The notes beneath the pieces were generated by a model. The model made no database searches, was not told the origin of the DNA, and worked only from the letters and a program-made list of their open reading frames with translations. Below, one piece after another: positions 16,622 to 26,300 of a stretch of DNA of 64,000 nucleotides. This DNA is from UBA10438 sp964432155 (GTDB taxonomy: Bacteria; Bacteroidota; Ignavibacteria; Kapaibacteriales; Kapaibacteriaceae): NCBI GenBank assembly GCA_964432155.1, contig CAYSMF010000001.1, positions 233,540 to 297,539 on the forward strand, in the 5' to 3' direction. How positions within the stretch are numbered: the stretch's first letter is position 1; each line of letters begins with the position of its first letter. The translations under genes were made by a program, and so were the position numbers.

Positions 16622-17246
16622 GAATGTGACCCGTCATCGCACACCAAAACAGCAGATCGAGCTCATCCATATCGATGTCAACATCCTCTGCGTACCGATG
16701 GAATGACTCCTCGACGGCCCAGTAAGCCGCTCGTGTCGAGACTGATGGGATCTCTTCGTACACACCGCAACGAACCAAGAGTCGCAACAGATGTCGGTCC
16801 AGAATACCTACGCCACGGAATCCTATGTTTCGCATGGCATGGCTTGCTTCCTTGAGTCCATAGCCATTGACACGGTCGGCTAACTGATTTCTCTTTTCAC
16901 GAACGTTCCTCGACGGCTGCGTCAAGAGCTCTTCGACGTCGGGCCACTGGCGTCGAAGGTCGTGCAATCGACCATGCTTTGTGACATGGAAGCGGATGTA
17001 CGCTGATGGGTTGCGCAGGAGATGCTCAACGTCGTGTCCATTCGCATAGAAATCTTCGTCTTGAAGTTGTCGCACGACGGCATCTGCATGCACTGCCGAC
17101 GATTGGGGCGTGAGAATGCAAAAGCAGCACTCGTAGAACCACTGGTGCTTTGGGATGGCCTGAAAATCTGCAAGGCGCTTGCGAATCTCGTCGCGACGCT
17201 CGTCGTAGAGCGCTGCAATGTCGTCGGGAAGCGACAGCTTACTCAC
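16614..17246 (-). CDS. Ogg2-type 8-oxoguanine DNA glycosylase/AP lyase
   Basis: A 210-residue base-excision repair enzyme of the helix-hairpin-helix superfamily, Ogg2 subtype (compact, known from archaea and some bacteria). The motif ECCFCILTPQSSA near residue 40, the HhH GYGLKEASHAMRNIG with the candidate catalytic Lys, the ILDRH Asp about 15 residues later, and the C-terminal DELDLLFWCAMTGHILK are all in family order. It would remove 8-oxoguanine and cleave the abasic site. The GTG at 17246 overlaps the stop of the VWA gene (GTGA); an upstream start at 17276 would lie within that gene. It is the last gene of a long - strand run starting with sprA. Confidence 0.88.
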   Translation of the reverse strand: MSKLSLPDDIAALYDERRDEIRKRLADFQAIPKHQWFYECCFCILTPQSSAVHADAVVRQLQDEDFYANGHDVEHLLRNPSAYIRFHVTKHGRLHDLRRQWPDVEELLTQPSRNVREKRNQLADRVNGYGLKEASHAMRNIGFRGVGILDRHLLRLLVRCGVYEEIPSVSTRAAYWAVEESFHRYAEDVDIDMDELDLLFWCAMTGHILK

Positions 17247-19411
17247 ACCATGCCCCGTCGCTTGCGCAGCGCCCACTCAGCAGAGAAGCTTGCAAGTGCG
17301 ATGATAATAATCCACGGCAGGTGGTACAGCGGATGCTCGCGGTCGCGCGTTTGCACGATGTCACGCATTCGAGGGTCGTTCACCAATGCCTGTCGAAGCG
17401 AATCGCTTTGGTCTGCACTGATCGCAATTGCACCTGTTCGTTGGGCCAGTGAACGCAACAGCTGCGCATTGCGGACAACGGCAACGTCCTCGGTGTTCAA
17501 ATCCCCCACGGTAAAGCGTCCTCGACGTGTTGCTAGCTGTTCACCCTTGCGAGTGACGGTTCCTACATACGAGTAGTCGCCTGGAGGCAACGGACCGAGA
17601 TCTATTGCATACCTGCCACTACCGAGCTGCGAGAGCACGCGCTGTTGGGTTCCGGCTGCAGTTGTGAGCGCGACTGTCACCTCGGCGTCGTCGATCGATG
17701 CAAATGACTCGTCTTGAACCGTTGCGATAAATCCAACCGGCTCCCCAGTAGCATAGAACGACTGCGTTGGTGCCACTATGATACGACGATCAGTATCGCG
17801 AACACGCAGCCATGATACCGAGTTCGTCACAAAGGCATCAAGCACATCAACAGGAGATGCACCTCGCGACTGTTGCGGAGCAGTGCCTAGGAGTCGCCAG
17901 CGATAAACACCATATCCAAGCATGGCGATACTACGTGTGCGACCGTCGTCGCGCTTGATAATCAAGGGCTCATCCAACGATGCATTGCCTACGCGCATGG
18001 TAGCGAGGACTTGCGCACCGGGTGCTGGCTCGACGAAGGTCTCGGTCCGATAACAGGGTGGGAGTGCGGTCCACACCGAAGCATCATTGTCCCCACCGCT
18101 GATGCGCATGATAGGATCCGATGCACGACCATCGCTGACTTCCGGTGTAACGAGGAACTCCTGTGGTCTGCTGCTTGTGACGCGGAACGGAAGGAGACGC
18201 TCCAACGATCCTAGACGTCGGTAATCGACCTGTACAGACGGCATGAAGAACAACGCCGTGCCAGAGGAAGCCGCTGCTGCCACGGTCTCGACAGCAGCTG
18301 CATTTGATGCCGAGGTGGGAAAGCCCACCAGAAGCACAGCCTCGACATCCGTCAGAGCCGCACGTGTAAGCGAACCCTCGTAAAACTCGCCCGCTTGCTT
18401 TTGGATGAATGTTGTGACGCGAACCGACGGGTCCCGTTGCAACGAGGCCTTCACGAAGGCAACGTCTGGACTAGGAGCTCCGGCAATCATGACCACCGTG
18501 CGCTTGAAGGAACGGACATCAACAAAGGATTGCAAACGGTTGTTCGCTGTAGATACTTCCCCCGCGACTGGACGCACAACAATCGCGAGTTTGCGAACGC
18601 CTTCTTGATTCGGCTTCCACGCAATGGTCAGCGTTTGTCGTCCGGTCCCACTGCGAAGCGTTACGCGTTCGGACTGAACCTTCACACCGTTGTCTTCGAT
18701 CGTCACATCATACTGACCATCTGGTAGCTGCTGCGACTCAATATCGAAGGTGACAGGCATTGACTCACCGACGACGCCAATTCCGGCTACAAGCAGACGC
18801 GTGAGTGCGATGTCGCGTGGCATCACGGTGTCTCCGAACCCAACGCTATAGACGCCCATGCCGAGCTGATCGGCAACTCGCAACGGACTGTCAGCACCGT
18901 TATGCTGTCCATCAGATACTACCACGACGGAGCCAATGCGTCGCTCTAGCGAACGATTTCCCAGCGCTGAGAGTGCACCCGTCAAGTTGGTACGATACCC
19001 GGTGGTTTTGAGCTGCTCATCAGGCGATACATCGCGTAGAGCATCCGAAAAGCCGTAGACATCAACCTCAAACTCATCCGATAGATCTGCCACAATCGAA
19101 GCGACCGCGTTCCGCATTGCGACACTATCGAGCTTGGCAAGTCGTGGCATCGATCGCGATTCATCTACCAACACTGCAAGTCGTGGCTTCACACGATCAC
19201 TTGCAACAACTCGCAGGATGGGCTCAAAGAGCATCAACACAAGACAGCTGATACCAAGCGTACGCAGAAGGCGAAGGGCAAGGAGCGTCCGAGGTGATTG
19301 TTGAGGAACAACGGATGTGTACGTGTACCACGAGGCTGCACCGCCCACAAGAACACTCAGGGCATACACCCACCAAGCGCCTGATGCAAGATCAATGAAA
19401 AGATGTTCCAT
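17243..19411 (-). CDS. VWA-domain membrane protein
   Basis: A 722-residue protein with two N-terminal transmembrane helices (about residues 8-28 and 40-65). It has a von Willebrand A domain whose MIDAS starts DESRS (in LAVLVDESRSMP) and a long beta-rich middle with Ig-like segments. One C-terminal helix (LPWIIIIALASFSAEWALRKR) ends the protein, just before the basic tail. The arrangement resembles Bat/aerotolerance-type VWA membrane proteins, usually paired with MoxR ATPases. Here the only MoxR gene lies elsewhere (50638). The ATG at 19411 overlaps the stop of the lycopene-cyclase-like gene. The function is not established; a glutamine-amidotransferase-like fold in the middle is possible but not demonstrable by eye. 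Confidence 0.8.
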   Translation of the reverse strand: MEHLFIDLASGAWWVYALSVLVGGAASWYTYTSVVPQQSPRTLLALRLLRTLGISCLVLMLFEPILRVVASDRVKPRLAVLVDESRSMPRLAKLDSVAMRNAVASIVADLSDEFEVDVYGFSDALRDVSPDEQLKTTGYRTNLTGALSALGNRSLERRIGSVVVVSDGQHNGADSPLRVADQLGMGVYSVGFGDTVMPRDIALTRLLVAGIGVVGESMPVTFDIESQQLPDGQYDVTIEDNGVKVQSERVTLRSGTGRQTLTIAWKPNQEGVRKLAIVVRPVAGEVSTANNRLQSFVDVRSFKRTVVMIAGAPSPDVAFVKASLQRDPSVRVTTFIQKQAGEFYEGSLTRAALTDVEAVLLVGFPTSASNAAAVETVAAAASSGTALFFMPSVQVDYRRLGSLERLLPFRVTSSRPQEFLVTPEVSDGRASDPIMRISGGDNDASVWTALPPCYRTETFVEPAPGAQVLATMRVGNASLDEPLIIKRDDGRTRSIAMLGYGVYRWRLLGTAPQQSRGASPVDVLDAFVTNSVSWLRVRDTDRRIIVAPTQSFYATGEPVGFIATVQDESFASIDDAEVTVALTTAAGTQQRVLSQLGSGRYAIDLGPLPPGDYSYVGTVTRKGEQLATRRGRFTVGDLNTEDVAVVRNAQLLRSLAQRTGAIAISADQSDSLRQALVNDPRMRDIVQTRDREHPLYHLPWIIIIALASFSAEWALRKRRGMV

Positions 19412-20151
19412 CACGGATGCGCGGCAGGTACAAGGAGAATGGTGCTCTGAGCAACGAGAAGACTCGTTGTGTAGAAGAACGCTACTTCCTCCCACGGAAG
19501 CACACCAGCGAGCTGATGTCCCGTCGTCTGCGAGTGATCGAAGAACCAGATTCCGCGACGCACCGCCCAAACATCAGCAACTGATAGGTAGGTGCCGATG
19601 GTGAGGGTTGCATAGATCACGACGTCGATACGTGGCAAAAGCATTCCCGCACCGAAGAGCCACTGCACCACGATGATGGGAAGGAACCAGTAGCCGAGAT
19701 GCCAGGCATATCGGAACGAACGGTGCGCTACTCGCCACGCACGCGTTACGCGTCCGACGAGATACCAGAGTCCTAACGTTACACCAATACGAAAGCCGAC
19801 TTCCGGCGTGAACGACACAGGTGAAAGCGGCTCGGAAGGAAGCAAACGACATGCGATCGCAGTGAGGAATGCAACTTGAAGGGTCTGAATCACGAAAAAC
19901 GAAATCTCTTCAATAGGAAGGCTGCGAATGCGGAAGAGCAATCGGCTTTCAGGAAAGTCCCATATCCCCTGTTCAACCGCCCAGTTATCCCACGGGAATG
20001 TAAACCCGATCACGACTACGCACAGCGCAGCGAGGATGCCAAGGGTGAGCACGTTCCCATCAATCTGGAACCACGCAACAGCGAGTATTGCAAGCAGTGG
20101 CAGTGTCCAGCGGTAATGAAACCCCCGATATGTCATGCCTTGCTCAGTCAT
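19411..20151 (-). CDS. Lycopene cyclase domain-containing integral membrane protein (two-repeat CrtYcd type)
   Basis: A 246-residue polytopic membrane protein made of two tandem lycopene-cyclase domains. The first has PWDNWAVEQGIWDF followed by LPIEEISFFV. The second has DVWAVRRGIWFFD followed by LPWEEVAFFYTTSLLVAQ. The paired PxEE motifs are characteristic of the CrtYc/CrtYd and fungal/archaeal-type cyclase family, which forms beta-rings on lycopene or cyclises related isoprenoids. No other carotenoid gene lies nearby. Its start overlaps the porQ stop by 8 nt (an internal ATG at 20136 is an alternative), and its end overlaps the VWA gene. Confidence 0.87.
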   Translation of the reverse strand: MTEQGMTYRGFHYRWTLPLLAILAVAWFQIDGNVLTLGILAALCVVVIGFTFPWDNWAVEQGIWDFPESRLLFRIRSLPIEEISFFVIQTLQVAFLTAIACRLLPSEPLSPVSFTPEVGFRIGVTLGLWYLVGRVTRAWRVAHRSFRYAWHLGYWFLPIIVVQWLFGAGMLLPRIDVVIYATLTIGTYLSVADVWAVRRGIWFFDHSQTTGHQLAGVLPWEEVAFFYTTSLLVAQSTILLVPAAHP

Positions 20152-21091
20152 CTAACCGCATCGCAACACTTACACGGTGAACGACGCTTGCTGCACCGAG
20201 CGAACTCAATGCATAATCGATATCAAGTGTTGGCAGATGAATGCCGAGTCCACCCGAAAGACCTGTGAGCTGTCCTGGGACATTCACCGAGGAGGTATTG
20301 CGGACTGCATTCGTATACCCAATGCGTGCTTGAACCACTTTGCCAAGGTACAGCTCGCCCCCGACGGAGAAATTCAGGAGTCGATCGAAGAGCGATCCCA
20401 CCTCATCCGTCAAGTGATTGAGCGACGCGTTCACAAGAAGAGGCAGACCACGGAGACGGTGATTGACACCAATGCGTAAATCAACAGGCAATCGATCTCG
20501 CGTACCATCATAGGTCGACAGTTGCGTGCCGAGGTTCATGATACTAATGCCAATGTTCGTTCGCTGCTTTGGAAACTGGAACAACATACCTGCGTCGAGA
20601 GCTACCGCAGTTGATGCCATGTTGTCGAGCGTCGAGTGTAGGACCTTCGCCGTTACACCGTATGAAATCAACGTGTCGAGCTCACGCGCGAGCGATACGC
20701 CCACCACGACGTCGTTCGATTGAAATGTTCCTGTGATTGTACCTTGTGCGTCAGCACGGTCAAATGAGCCGTAACTATTGTAGCTCACCGTTGCCGCCAT
20801 CGTACCTACACCATCAACTTCCCGATTGTACGTGGCATATCCGGCACCGATATCGAGCACATGCTTGATAAATGTTCCACCGACACTGCTCTCTGTCAAC
20901 GTGGCAAGGCCGGCAGGGTTGAGGACAACGTTCTGCCCATCATTCACCATCGCGACGGTGGATCCCGCCAATCCGGCTATACGTGCACTCGTCATCGAGT
21001 ACATGAACGGAAAGATCGTTGCCTGCTGGGCCCATCCAGTTTGGACGAGAAGCACCATACTACCAACGAGAGCAGCTACACGAGTTTTCAT
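20144..21091 (-). CDS. porQ: Type IX secretion system protein PorQ
   Basis: A 315-residue outer-membrane barrel protein. The signal peptide ends near TGWAQ. The N-terminal SARIAGLAGSTVAMVNDG and NPAGLATL match the PorV/PorQ/FadL-like family. The segment YGSFDRADAQGTITGTF is specific to PorQ. In T9SS, PorQ works in the attachment complex with PorU/PorV/PorZ that cleaves sorting domains and anchors cargo. None of PorU, PorV or PorZ is in this window. Gene order sprA-parA-parB-ybgC-porQ with gaps of 3-110 nt suggests partial co-transcription with the translocon gene. Confidence 0.88.
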   Translation of the reverse strand: MKTRVAALVGSMVLLVQTGWAQQATIFPFMYSMTSARIAGLAGSTVAMVNDGQNVVLNPAGLATLTESSVGGTFIKHVLDIGAGYATYNREVDGVGTMAATVSYNSYGSFDRADAQGTITGTFQSNDVVVGVSLARELDTLISYGVTAKVLHSTLDNMASTAVALDAGMLFQFPKQRTNIGISIMNLGTQLSTYDGTRDRLPVDLRIGVNHRLRGLPLLVNASLNHLTDEVGSLFDRLLNFSVGGELYLGKVVQARIGYTNAVRNTSSVNVPGQLTGLSGGLGIHLPTLDIDYALSSLGAASVVHRVSVAMRLDD

Positions 21092-21096
21092 ACACG

Positions 21097-21513
21097 CTAG
21101 TTCTGGTGAAGGAATCGCTCAATTCCCTCGACAAAGCGACGAGGGGGCCGAACCGGACGGAATGTCTCAGCGGATACGAAGGAGTGACGCGTCCAGCCGG
21201 TAACAAGTGTATCACCATTTCGATGTACACGATACTCGAGCAACAGCACAGCCGAAGGGGCTGGTGTGTACGATGTCGTGATCACCACTTCATCGTCGTA
21301 CTTCGCCGGTGCGTGATACGCAGCGTGTGCTTCGAGAACCGGAAGGAAAAGTCCCTCAGCCTCGAAGGTTGCATACGCAATACCAGCAGCACGAAGAAGC
21401 TCTGTACGGCCTATCTCAAAGAGACGCATATAGTTTCCGTAATACACGACACCCATCGTGTCAGTGTCGCTGTATCGGATCCTATACACCGTATCATGCG
21501 TAACCGTGCTCAT
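21097..21513 (-). CDS. YbgC-family acyl-CoA thioesterase
   Basis: A 138-residue hotdog thioesterase. The active-site signature YSDTDTMGVVYYGNYM, then FEIGRTELLR, is the YbgC/4-hydroxybenzoyl-CoA thioesterase motif with the catalytic Asp. Proteobacterial YbgC is encoded with tol-pal genes and acts on short acyl-CoA or acyl-ACP. Here it sits between parB and porQ, 3 nt after the former and 5 nt before the latter. Substrate unknown. Confidence 0.92.
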   Translation of the reverse strand: MSTVTHDTVYRIRYSDTDTMGVVYYGNYMRLFEIGRTELLRAAGIAYATFEAEGLFLPVLEAHAAYHAPAKYDDEVVITTSYTPAPSAVLLLEYRVHRNGDTLVTGWTRHSFVSAETFRPVRPPRRFVEGIERFLHQN

Positions 21514-21516
21514 AGG

Positions 21517-22488
21517 CTACTGTTGATCTGTCGATTGCATGGTAAGCATCACTTCGAGCAGACGCTCGAGTTCTTCCATTGAGTAGAACTCAACTTCAAT
21601 CGCACCGGCTTGGTCGTTCTTGAGTTTAATGCGGACTTGCGTTGCGAAGATGTGGCGCAAGCTATCCTCAATATCACCCAGCGTTGAAGGACGCGATGGT
21701 GACGATGCTGCGGTTTGTCGTGGACCCTGCGCACCTGCGGCTACCGAGTGAATGTCGCCGTTCCGCTCGATATACTTTCGACCAAGCTCGAGATCCTTCA
21801 CAAGAGCTTCTGTCTTACGAACACTGAGCTCCTTCTTGATGATCTCACGCAATACCACGAGTTGTGACGACTCCGATGAGAGCGCCAGAAGTGCTCGTGC
21901 ATGCCCCATTGAAATGCGACGTGTTCGCAGTGCAGCTTGTGCATCGGCCGGCAACTTGAGCAAACGAAGGAAGTTGGCTACCGTGCTACGGTCCTTGCCA
22001 ACCTTCACTGCGACGTCCTCTTGCTTCATGCCACATTCGTCAATCAGACGTTGATAGCCGATCGCAACTTCAAGTGGGTTGAGATCCTCACGTTGAAGAT
22101 TCTCCACAAGTGCGATCTCGAGCATCTGTGCATCAGATCCGACAGAGATAACGTATGCAGGAATCGCTGTCAACCCGGCAATCTTCGAAGCACGAAGTCG
22201 ACGTTCACCGCTGATGAGTTCGTACTGATCAAAATGCTTACGGACGGTGATTGGCGTGATAACGCCATGCACGGCAATTGACTGCGCTAGCTCTTGCAAT
22301 GCCCCTTCATCGAAGTGATGACGGGGCTGAACAGGATTGGTTGAAATGCGCTCAATATCAATAAGCGCAACACCTGTCACTTCGTCGGGTGTATCCGAGA
22401 TCGGCTGCTGTGCAGAAGAATCTGGTCGGATAAGTTCCTTCGGGATCAGAGCTCCGATGCCCTTTCCCAGGCCATGACCTTGCTTCAT
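21517..22488 (-). CDS. parB: Chromosome partitioning protein ParB/Spo0J
   Basis: A 323-residue CTP-dependent DNA clamp of chromosome segregation. The N-terminal nuclease-like ParB domain contains NPVQPRHHFDEGALQELAQS and the CTP-binding ISGERRLRASK. The HTH that reads parS (MKQEDVAVKVGKDRSTVANFLRLL) lies around residues 150-180, and the C-terminal dimerisation segment is at the end. It starts KQGHGLGKGIGALIP, typical of chromosomal ParB, and lies 11 nt downstream of parA. I could not find a canonical 16-bp parS palindrome in the window. Confidence 0.96.
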   Translation of the reverse strand: MKQGHGLGKGIGALIPKELIRPDSSAQQPISDTPDEVTGVALIDIERISTNPVQPRHHFDEGALQELAQSIAVHGVITPITVRKHFDQYELISGERRLRASKIAGLTAIPAYVISVGSDAQMLEIALVENLQREDLNPLEVAIGYQRLIDECGMKQEDVAVKVGKDRSTVANFLRLLKLPADAQAALRTRRISMGHARALLALSSESSQLVVLREIIKKELSVRKTEALVKDLELGRKYIERNGDIHSVAAGAQGPRQTAASSPSRPSTLGDIEDSLRHIFATQVRIKLKNDQAGAIEVEFYSMEELERLLEVMLTMQSTDQQ

Positions 22489-22499
22489 TGTTGTGCCCC

Positions 22500-23288
22500 T
22501 TATTGCGCGACAGCGCCCGGAACGACGCCGTTACGTGTGAGGATTTCTGTTGCAAGTTCGAGGTAGTTCTGAGCACCGATACTCGATGCGTCATAGAGCA
22601 ACGCTGGCTTCCCGTGACTTGGTGCCTCGGAGAGGCGCACATTACGCGAGATTACCGTGCGACATGCCTTGTCTTCGAAGTGGCGACGAACTTCTTCCAC
22701 AACCTGGTTCGACAAACGCAAGCGTGAGTCGTACATCGTCAACAATACACCTTCAATGTCGAGACGTGGGTTCGTTGTGCGACGGACGATCGAAATGGTG
22801 TTCAACAGCTGACCGAGACCCTCGAGTGCATAGAATTCGCACTGCACAGGAATCAGCACCGCATCAGCTGCTGTAAGTGAATTCAGTGTGAGCAGACCAA
22901 GTGACGGCGGACAATCGATAACGATGAAATCGTAGTCCTGACGAACGCTGTCGAGTACTTTGCGGAGCAAGTGCTCACGCTGCGGAACGTCGACCAATTC
23001 GATTTCCGCTCCGACAAGATTGATGTGCGAAGGAACCAGATCGAGAAACGGCATCTGGGTATGAACAATGACGTCGGCAATCGGGAGATTGTTGACGAGC
23101 ACTTCGTAGACAGTCTTATCAAGCTGTGCAGTCTCAACACCGTATCCGTGCGAGGCATTAGCCTGCGGATCGATATCAACCAGCAACGTCTTTTGCTCAG
23201 CTGCAGCGAGTGAAGCAGCGAGATTGACGGCCGTCGTTGTCTTTCCAACGCCACCCTTCTGGTTGGCGACTGCGATAATCTTACCCAT
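22500..23288 (-). CDS. parA: Chromosome partitioning ATPase ParA/Soj
   Basis: A 262-residue Walker-type ATPase of the Soj family with the deviant Walker A KGGVGKTTTAVNLAASLA at residues 11-28, the Walker A' VDIDPQANAS and the Walker B FIVIDCPPSLG. It forms dynamic nucleoid-bound dimers that move ParB-parS complexes. The ATG at 23288 (MGKIIAVANQ) begins the conserved core; upstream in-frame codons are not conserved. A short perfect hairpin GTGGCT-CAGT-AGCCAC (23318-23333) lies in the 110-nt gap after sprA. It may be part of the leader, and it has no U tract. Confidence 0.96.
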   Translation of the reverse strand: MGKIIAVANQKGGVGKTTTAVNLAASLAAAEQKTLLVDIDPQANASHGYGVETAQLDKTVYEVLVNNLPIADVIVHTQMPFLDLVPSHINLVGAEIELVDVPQREHLLRKVLDSVRQDYDFIVIDCPPSLGLLTLNSLTAADAVLIPVQCEFYALEGLGQLLNTISIVRRTTNPRLDIEGVLLTMYDSRLRLSNQVVEEVRRHFEDKACRTVISRNVRLSEAPSHGKPALLYDASSIGAQNYLELATEILTRNGVVPGAVAQ

Positions 23289-23398
23289 TCGAGGGGAACT
23301 CCTTAGGAACGATGCTTGTGGCTCAGTAGCCACGGTGATGAGCTACGAAACTACGAAAGTCCGACCACGGCTGTACCATGTTTCATGGGCGTTCCACG

Positions 23399-26300
23399 CT
23401 ATCGACCACCGGAGATCGAAAGACGGATATCAATGCCCACCTGCGATGTGGAAAACCCTGGATTTGCAGCCCCTTCGCTGAAGTTACCCTCGTACCGGAA
23501 GAAGGCGGAGGCTGTTACGCGGTTGCTAATCGTATACCGCGCTCGTGGTTCGATGGTTATCTGCGTCGTGCCGTCAACGAGCGACCCATCTGGCCCCTTG
23601 TAGTCCAACACGTCATACTGCGCCCGCAGGTTACGCCGAACCTGCGTATTGAAGCTGAACTCCATATCGTTTTGGAGATCTAGGCCGAGGAACTTCAGCG
23701 AGACACCACGTCGGAGGTACGACGCTTGAATCTGCAGTTCGTGTGACGTTTCGCGCGAGATTGTGCTTCGTGCGGATGCATTCAGACCGTGGGTTGTTGT
23801 TACGTTATACCGCGCAGTAGCTGTCAGCAAACCGTTAAGTCGCCGCTCATCAAACGACATGTTCACGCCGATCATCGGGGTAAACCCTGCGCGAATCTGC
23901 TGCACTTCAACGACGCGACCGTTGTCGTTGATTCGTGCATTCTCGGTATACGTTCCTTGGTACGCATGCTCAATGAAGATGCGCTGTGCGAGCCCCTTGA
24001 ACGGACCAATCTTCTCGATACCATCCCAGCGCAACGTCCAGTTCAGTGATGGAAGGACACGTCCAAGTTCCCCATTGAACAGCGACAATGCGCTAAAGCC
24101 ATCGCGGAACGATTCGCCGAGTGCATCGAGAAGACGCAAGCTGCGACCAATCGTATCGGCATCTGCTTCAATGACAGCCTTGCGCTCATTGTAGAGTCGA
24201 ATCACCGATTCGACGTTATTCCCGAAGAGGCCGAACGGCATATCTGGGAAACTGATGAAGCTTCGCTCGAGCGTTTGTCGCTTATTGACGTTTGTGAACG
24301 TCGGCAATCCATTCGCGTCAGTTACAACGCGCTGGTTGCGCGTATAGCCAAGATCGGTGCGCATGTTGAGGTCCAGTGTTGCACCAGGCCACAGCGGTCG
24401 ATTAGTCTGGAACTGGAATGTCGAACGCTGGCTGTAATCATCCTGCATGACGGCATTGGCAGGTCGAAGTCCGGGTGTCGTCTCAAATCTGAAGAATGGG
24501 AACACAGGGCTACCTACCATCGAGATACCGCCGTGAGGATTAGAGACGAGGCCTAGCTGATATGCTGTGCTCGGACCCCAAATAGCATCATTGCCGCGGA
24601 ACGTGAGGCTTCGCGCCCACAAGTTGGTGAAACCAGTGCCACCGAGCACACCGTTATTCACCGCTGTATTTGCTTGATTGAATGTGAACGTGAAGTTGTC
24701 GAATCCAAACAGCACTTCCTGTAGGACCGAGAGTACGTCGGCACTCCCCTTCTTCGCAGGACCGAATATCTCCGTGCCAATTTGACGCCAGCGGAACACC
24801 GGACTCAATCGGAATGTGGATGTATACCGCGCGGTCCGCACAACATCGCGTTGCTGTGGGTCCGGCTGCAGTGGATCCATCAAACCAAAGTTCACGTTGT
24901 ACGAACCGGTTGTCTCGAGTAGTCGGCTCAGCCCAAGAATGTCGGGCAATCGTGGTCGGAACGACAGTGTGACGGTTTGGTTGAACATGTTGTTCATTCC
25001 AAGGTCAAGCACACGTCCATTCGCAAAGAACATTTGGCTCGCAAGCTGACTTCCACTGCGCTGACGTCCGTTCGCATCAAGTTCGAGCGGAACAAGTGTT
25101 GATCCAGAGACAGCCTTGTAATCAAGAACCGGACTCAAGAATCCGTTCTCGACGATACGCCAGTTAAAGCCAAATGTTTGTTCCGAGAGAAACTCACGAA
25201 CGATCGGACTAGGCTGCAGCAGAAAGCGCGACTGTTCGGTTGTACGGGCGCGAGTCATACCAATGTTGGCCGTGATCGTTTGCGGGAGGAAGTTAATCTT
25301 CGTGTCTTTATATGCCTTGAGCCCCCACACATCCCCGAGGAACTTCAACGGTGAAGCATGATACTTCGCCGGGAGCGTTACGGCATAGTCAACACGCAGC
25401 CTCCAACGCCAATCAAAACGTTGCTGCACAACCTGCGAACGCTCGAACTCCTGCGCGTACGCAAAGTTGAACGTGAGCTTGTTGAAAATGTCATCGATGT
25501 ACCAAGCCTTTGACGGAATGCCCAGACGCAGTCCCGTGAGCGCCCACTGATCCTGAACACGAACGCGCTGCGATCGATTCCTGACTTCCTGAGCTGCTCT
25601 ATCTGCGGCCTCTTGCGTGCCGCCCTTAGCAAGAGTATCCCGCGCTGTCGCGAGTGCGGCGGCCTCGAGATTAACATCATTCTGCGCCTGAAAGAGTGGC
25701 GTTTCTGCGAGCTCGTTGTGGGTATAGGTGATTGGAATCTTCGCTTCACGCATCTCCTGCGGAAGGAACTTCTCCAATCCTACCTGCAGTGTCGCATTCC
25801 ACGACGTCGTTTGCAAACGATTACCGAAGCGTTCTTCGAGTCGGTGGAAATTAGGGGTCGAGTGATTGATCGAGGCTGTGAAGTCACCGATGTCTGCAAG
25901 CTTGAGCGTTGTACTCGCTACACCTGCCCAGTCATTATCATCAATTGGTTCAACGACGCGAAGCTCGTCAACCCACATAGTTGTGGAGAGCTCATTCGGA
26001 TATCGTTCAGCAGGATTGGCAACACCGAATCCGAAAAAGGACACGCGTGTCATGATTGGATTACCCTTGATCGCAAAGATCCCCTGAGGATCGCCAGGCA
26101 CGGCGAACTCCTGCCGATCATTGGATCGCAACTGATCGCGTTGTTGCTTCACAGCCGTCATGTCCGCGACATTGATGCGGAGATCTTGCCAACCGCGAAG
26201 AAGCGGACGTCGATACTCGTAGTAGTTCGCAGAGTCGACACCGAAGCGAACGAATGCATATGCTGGTGGCGCAGAGCCTGGGGTAACTGTGCTCGGCATG

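Noticed and set aside
23318..23333. Perfect hairpin GTGGCT-CAGT-AGCCAC between sprA and parA as a terminator
   Set aside because: The stem is only 6 bp and there is no U tract on the - strand; kept only as a comment in the parA entry.
23370..23390. Possible parS site (TGTTTCATGG) near parA
   Set aside because: Only the left half resembles the parS palindrome; the right half does not match, and no full 16-bp parS was found in the window.
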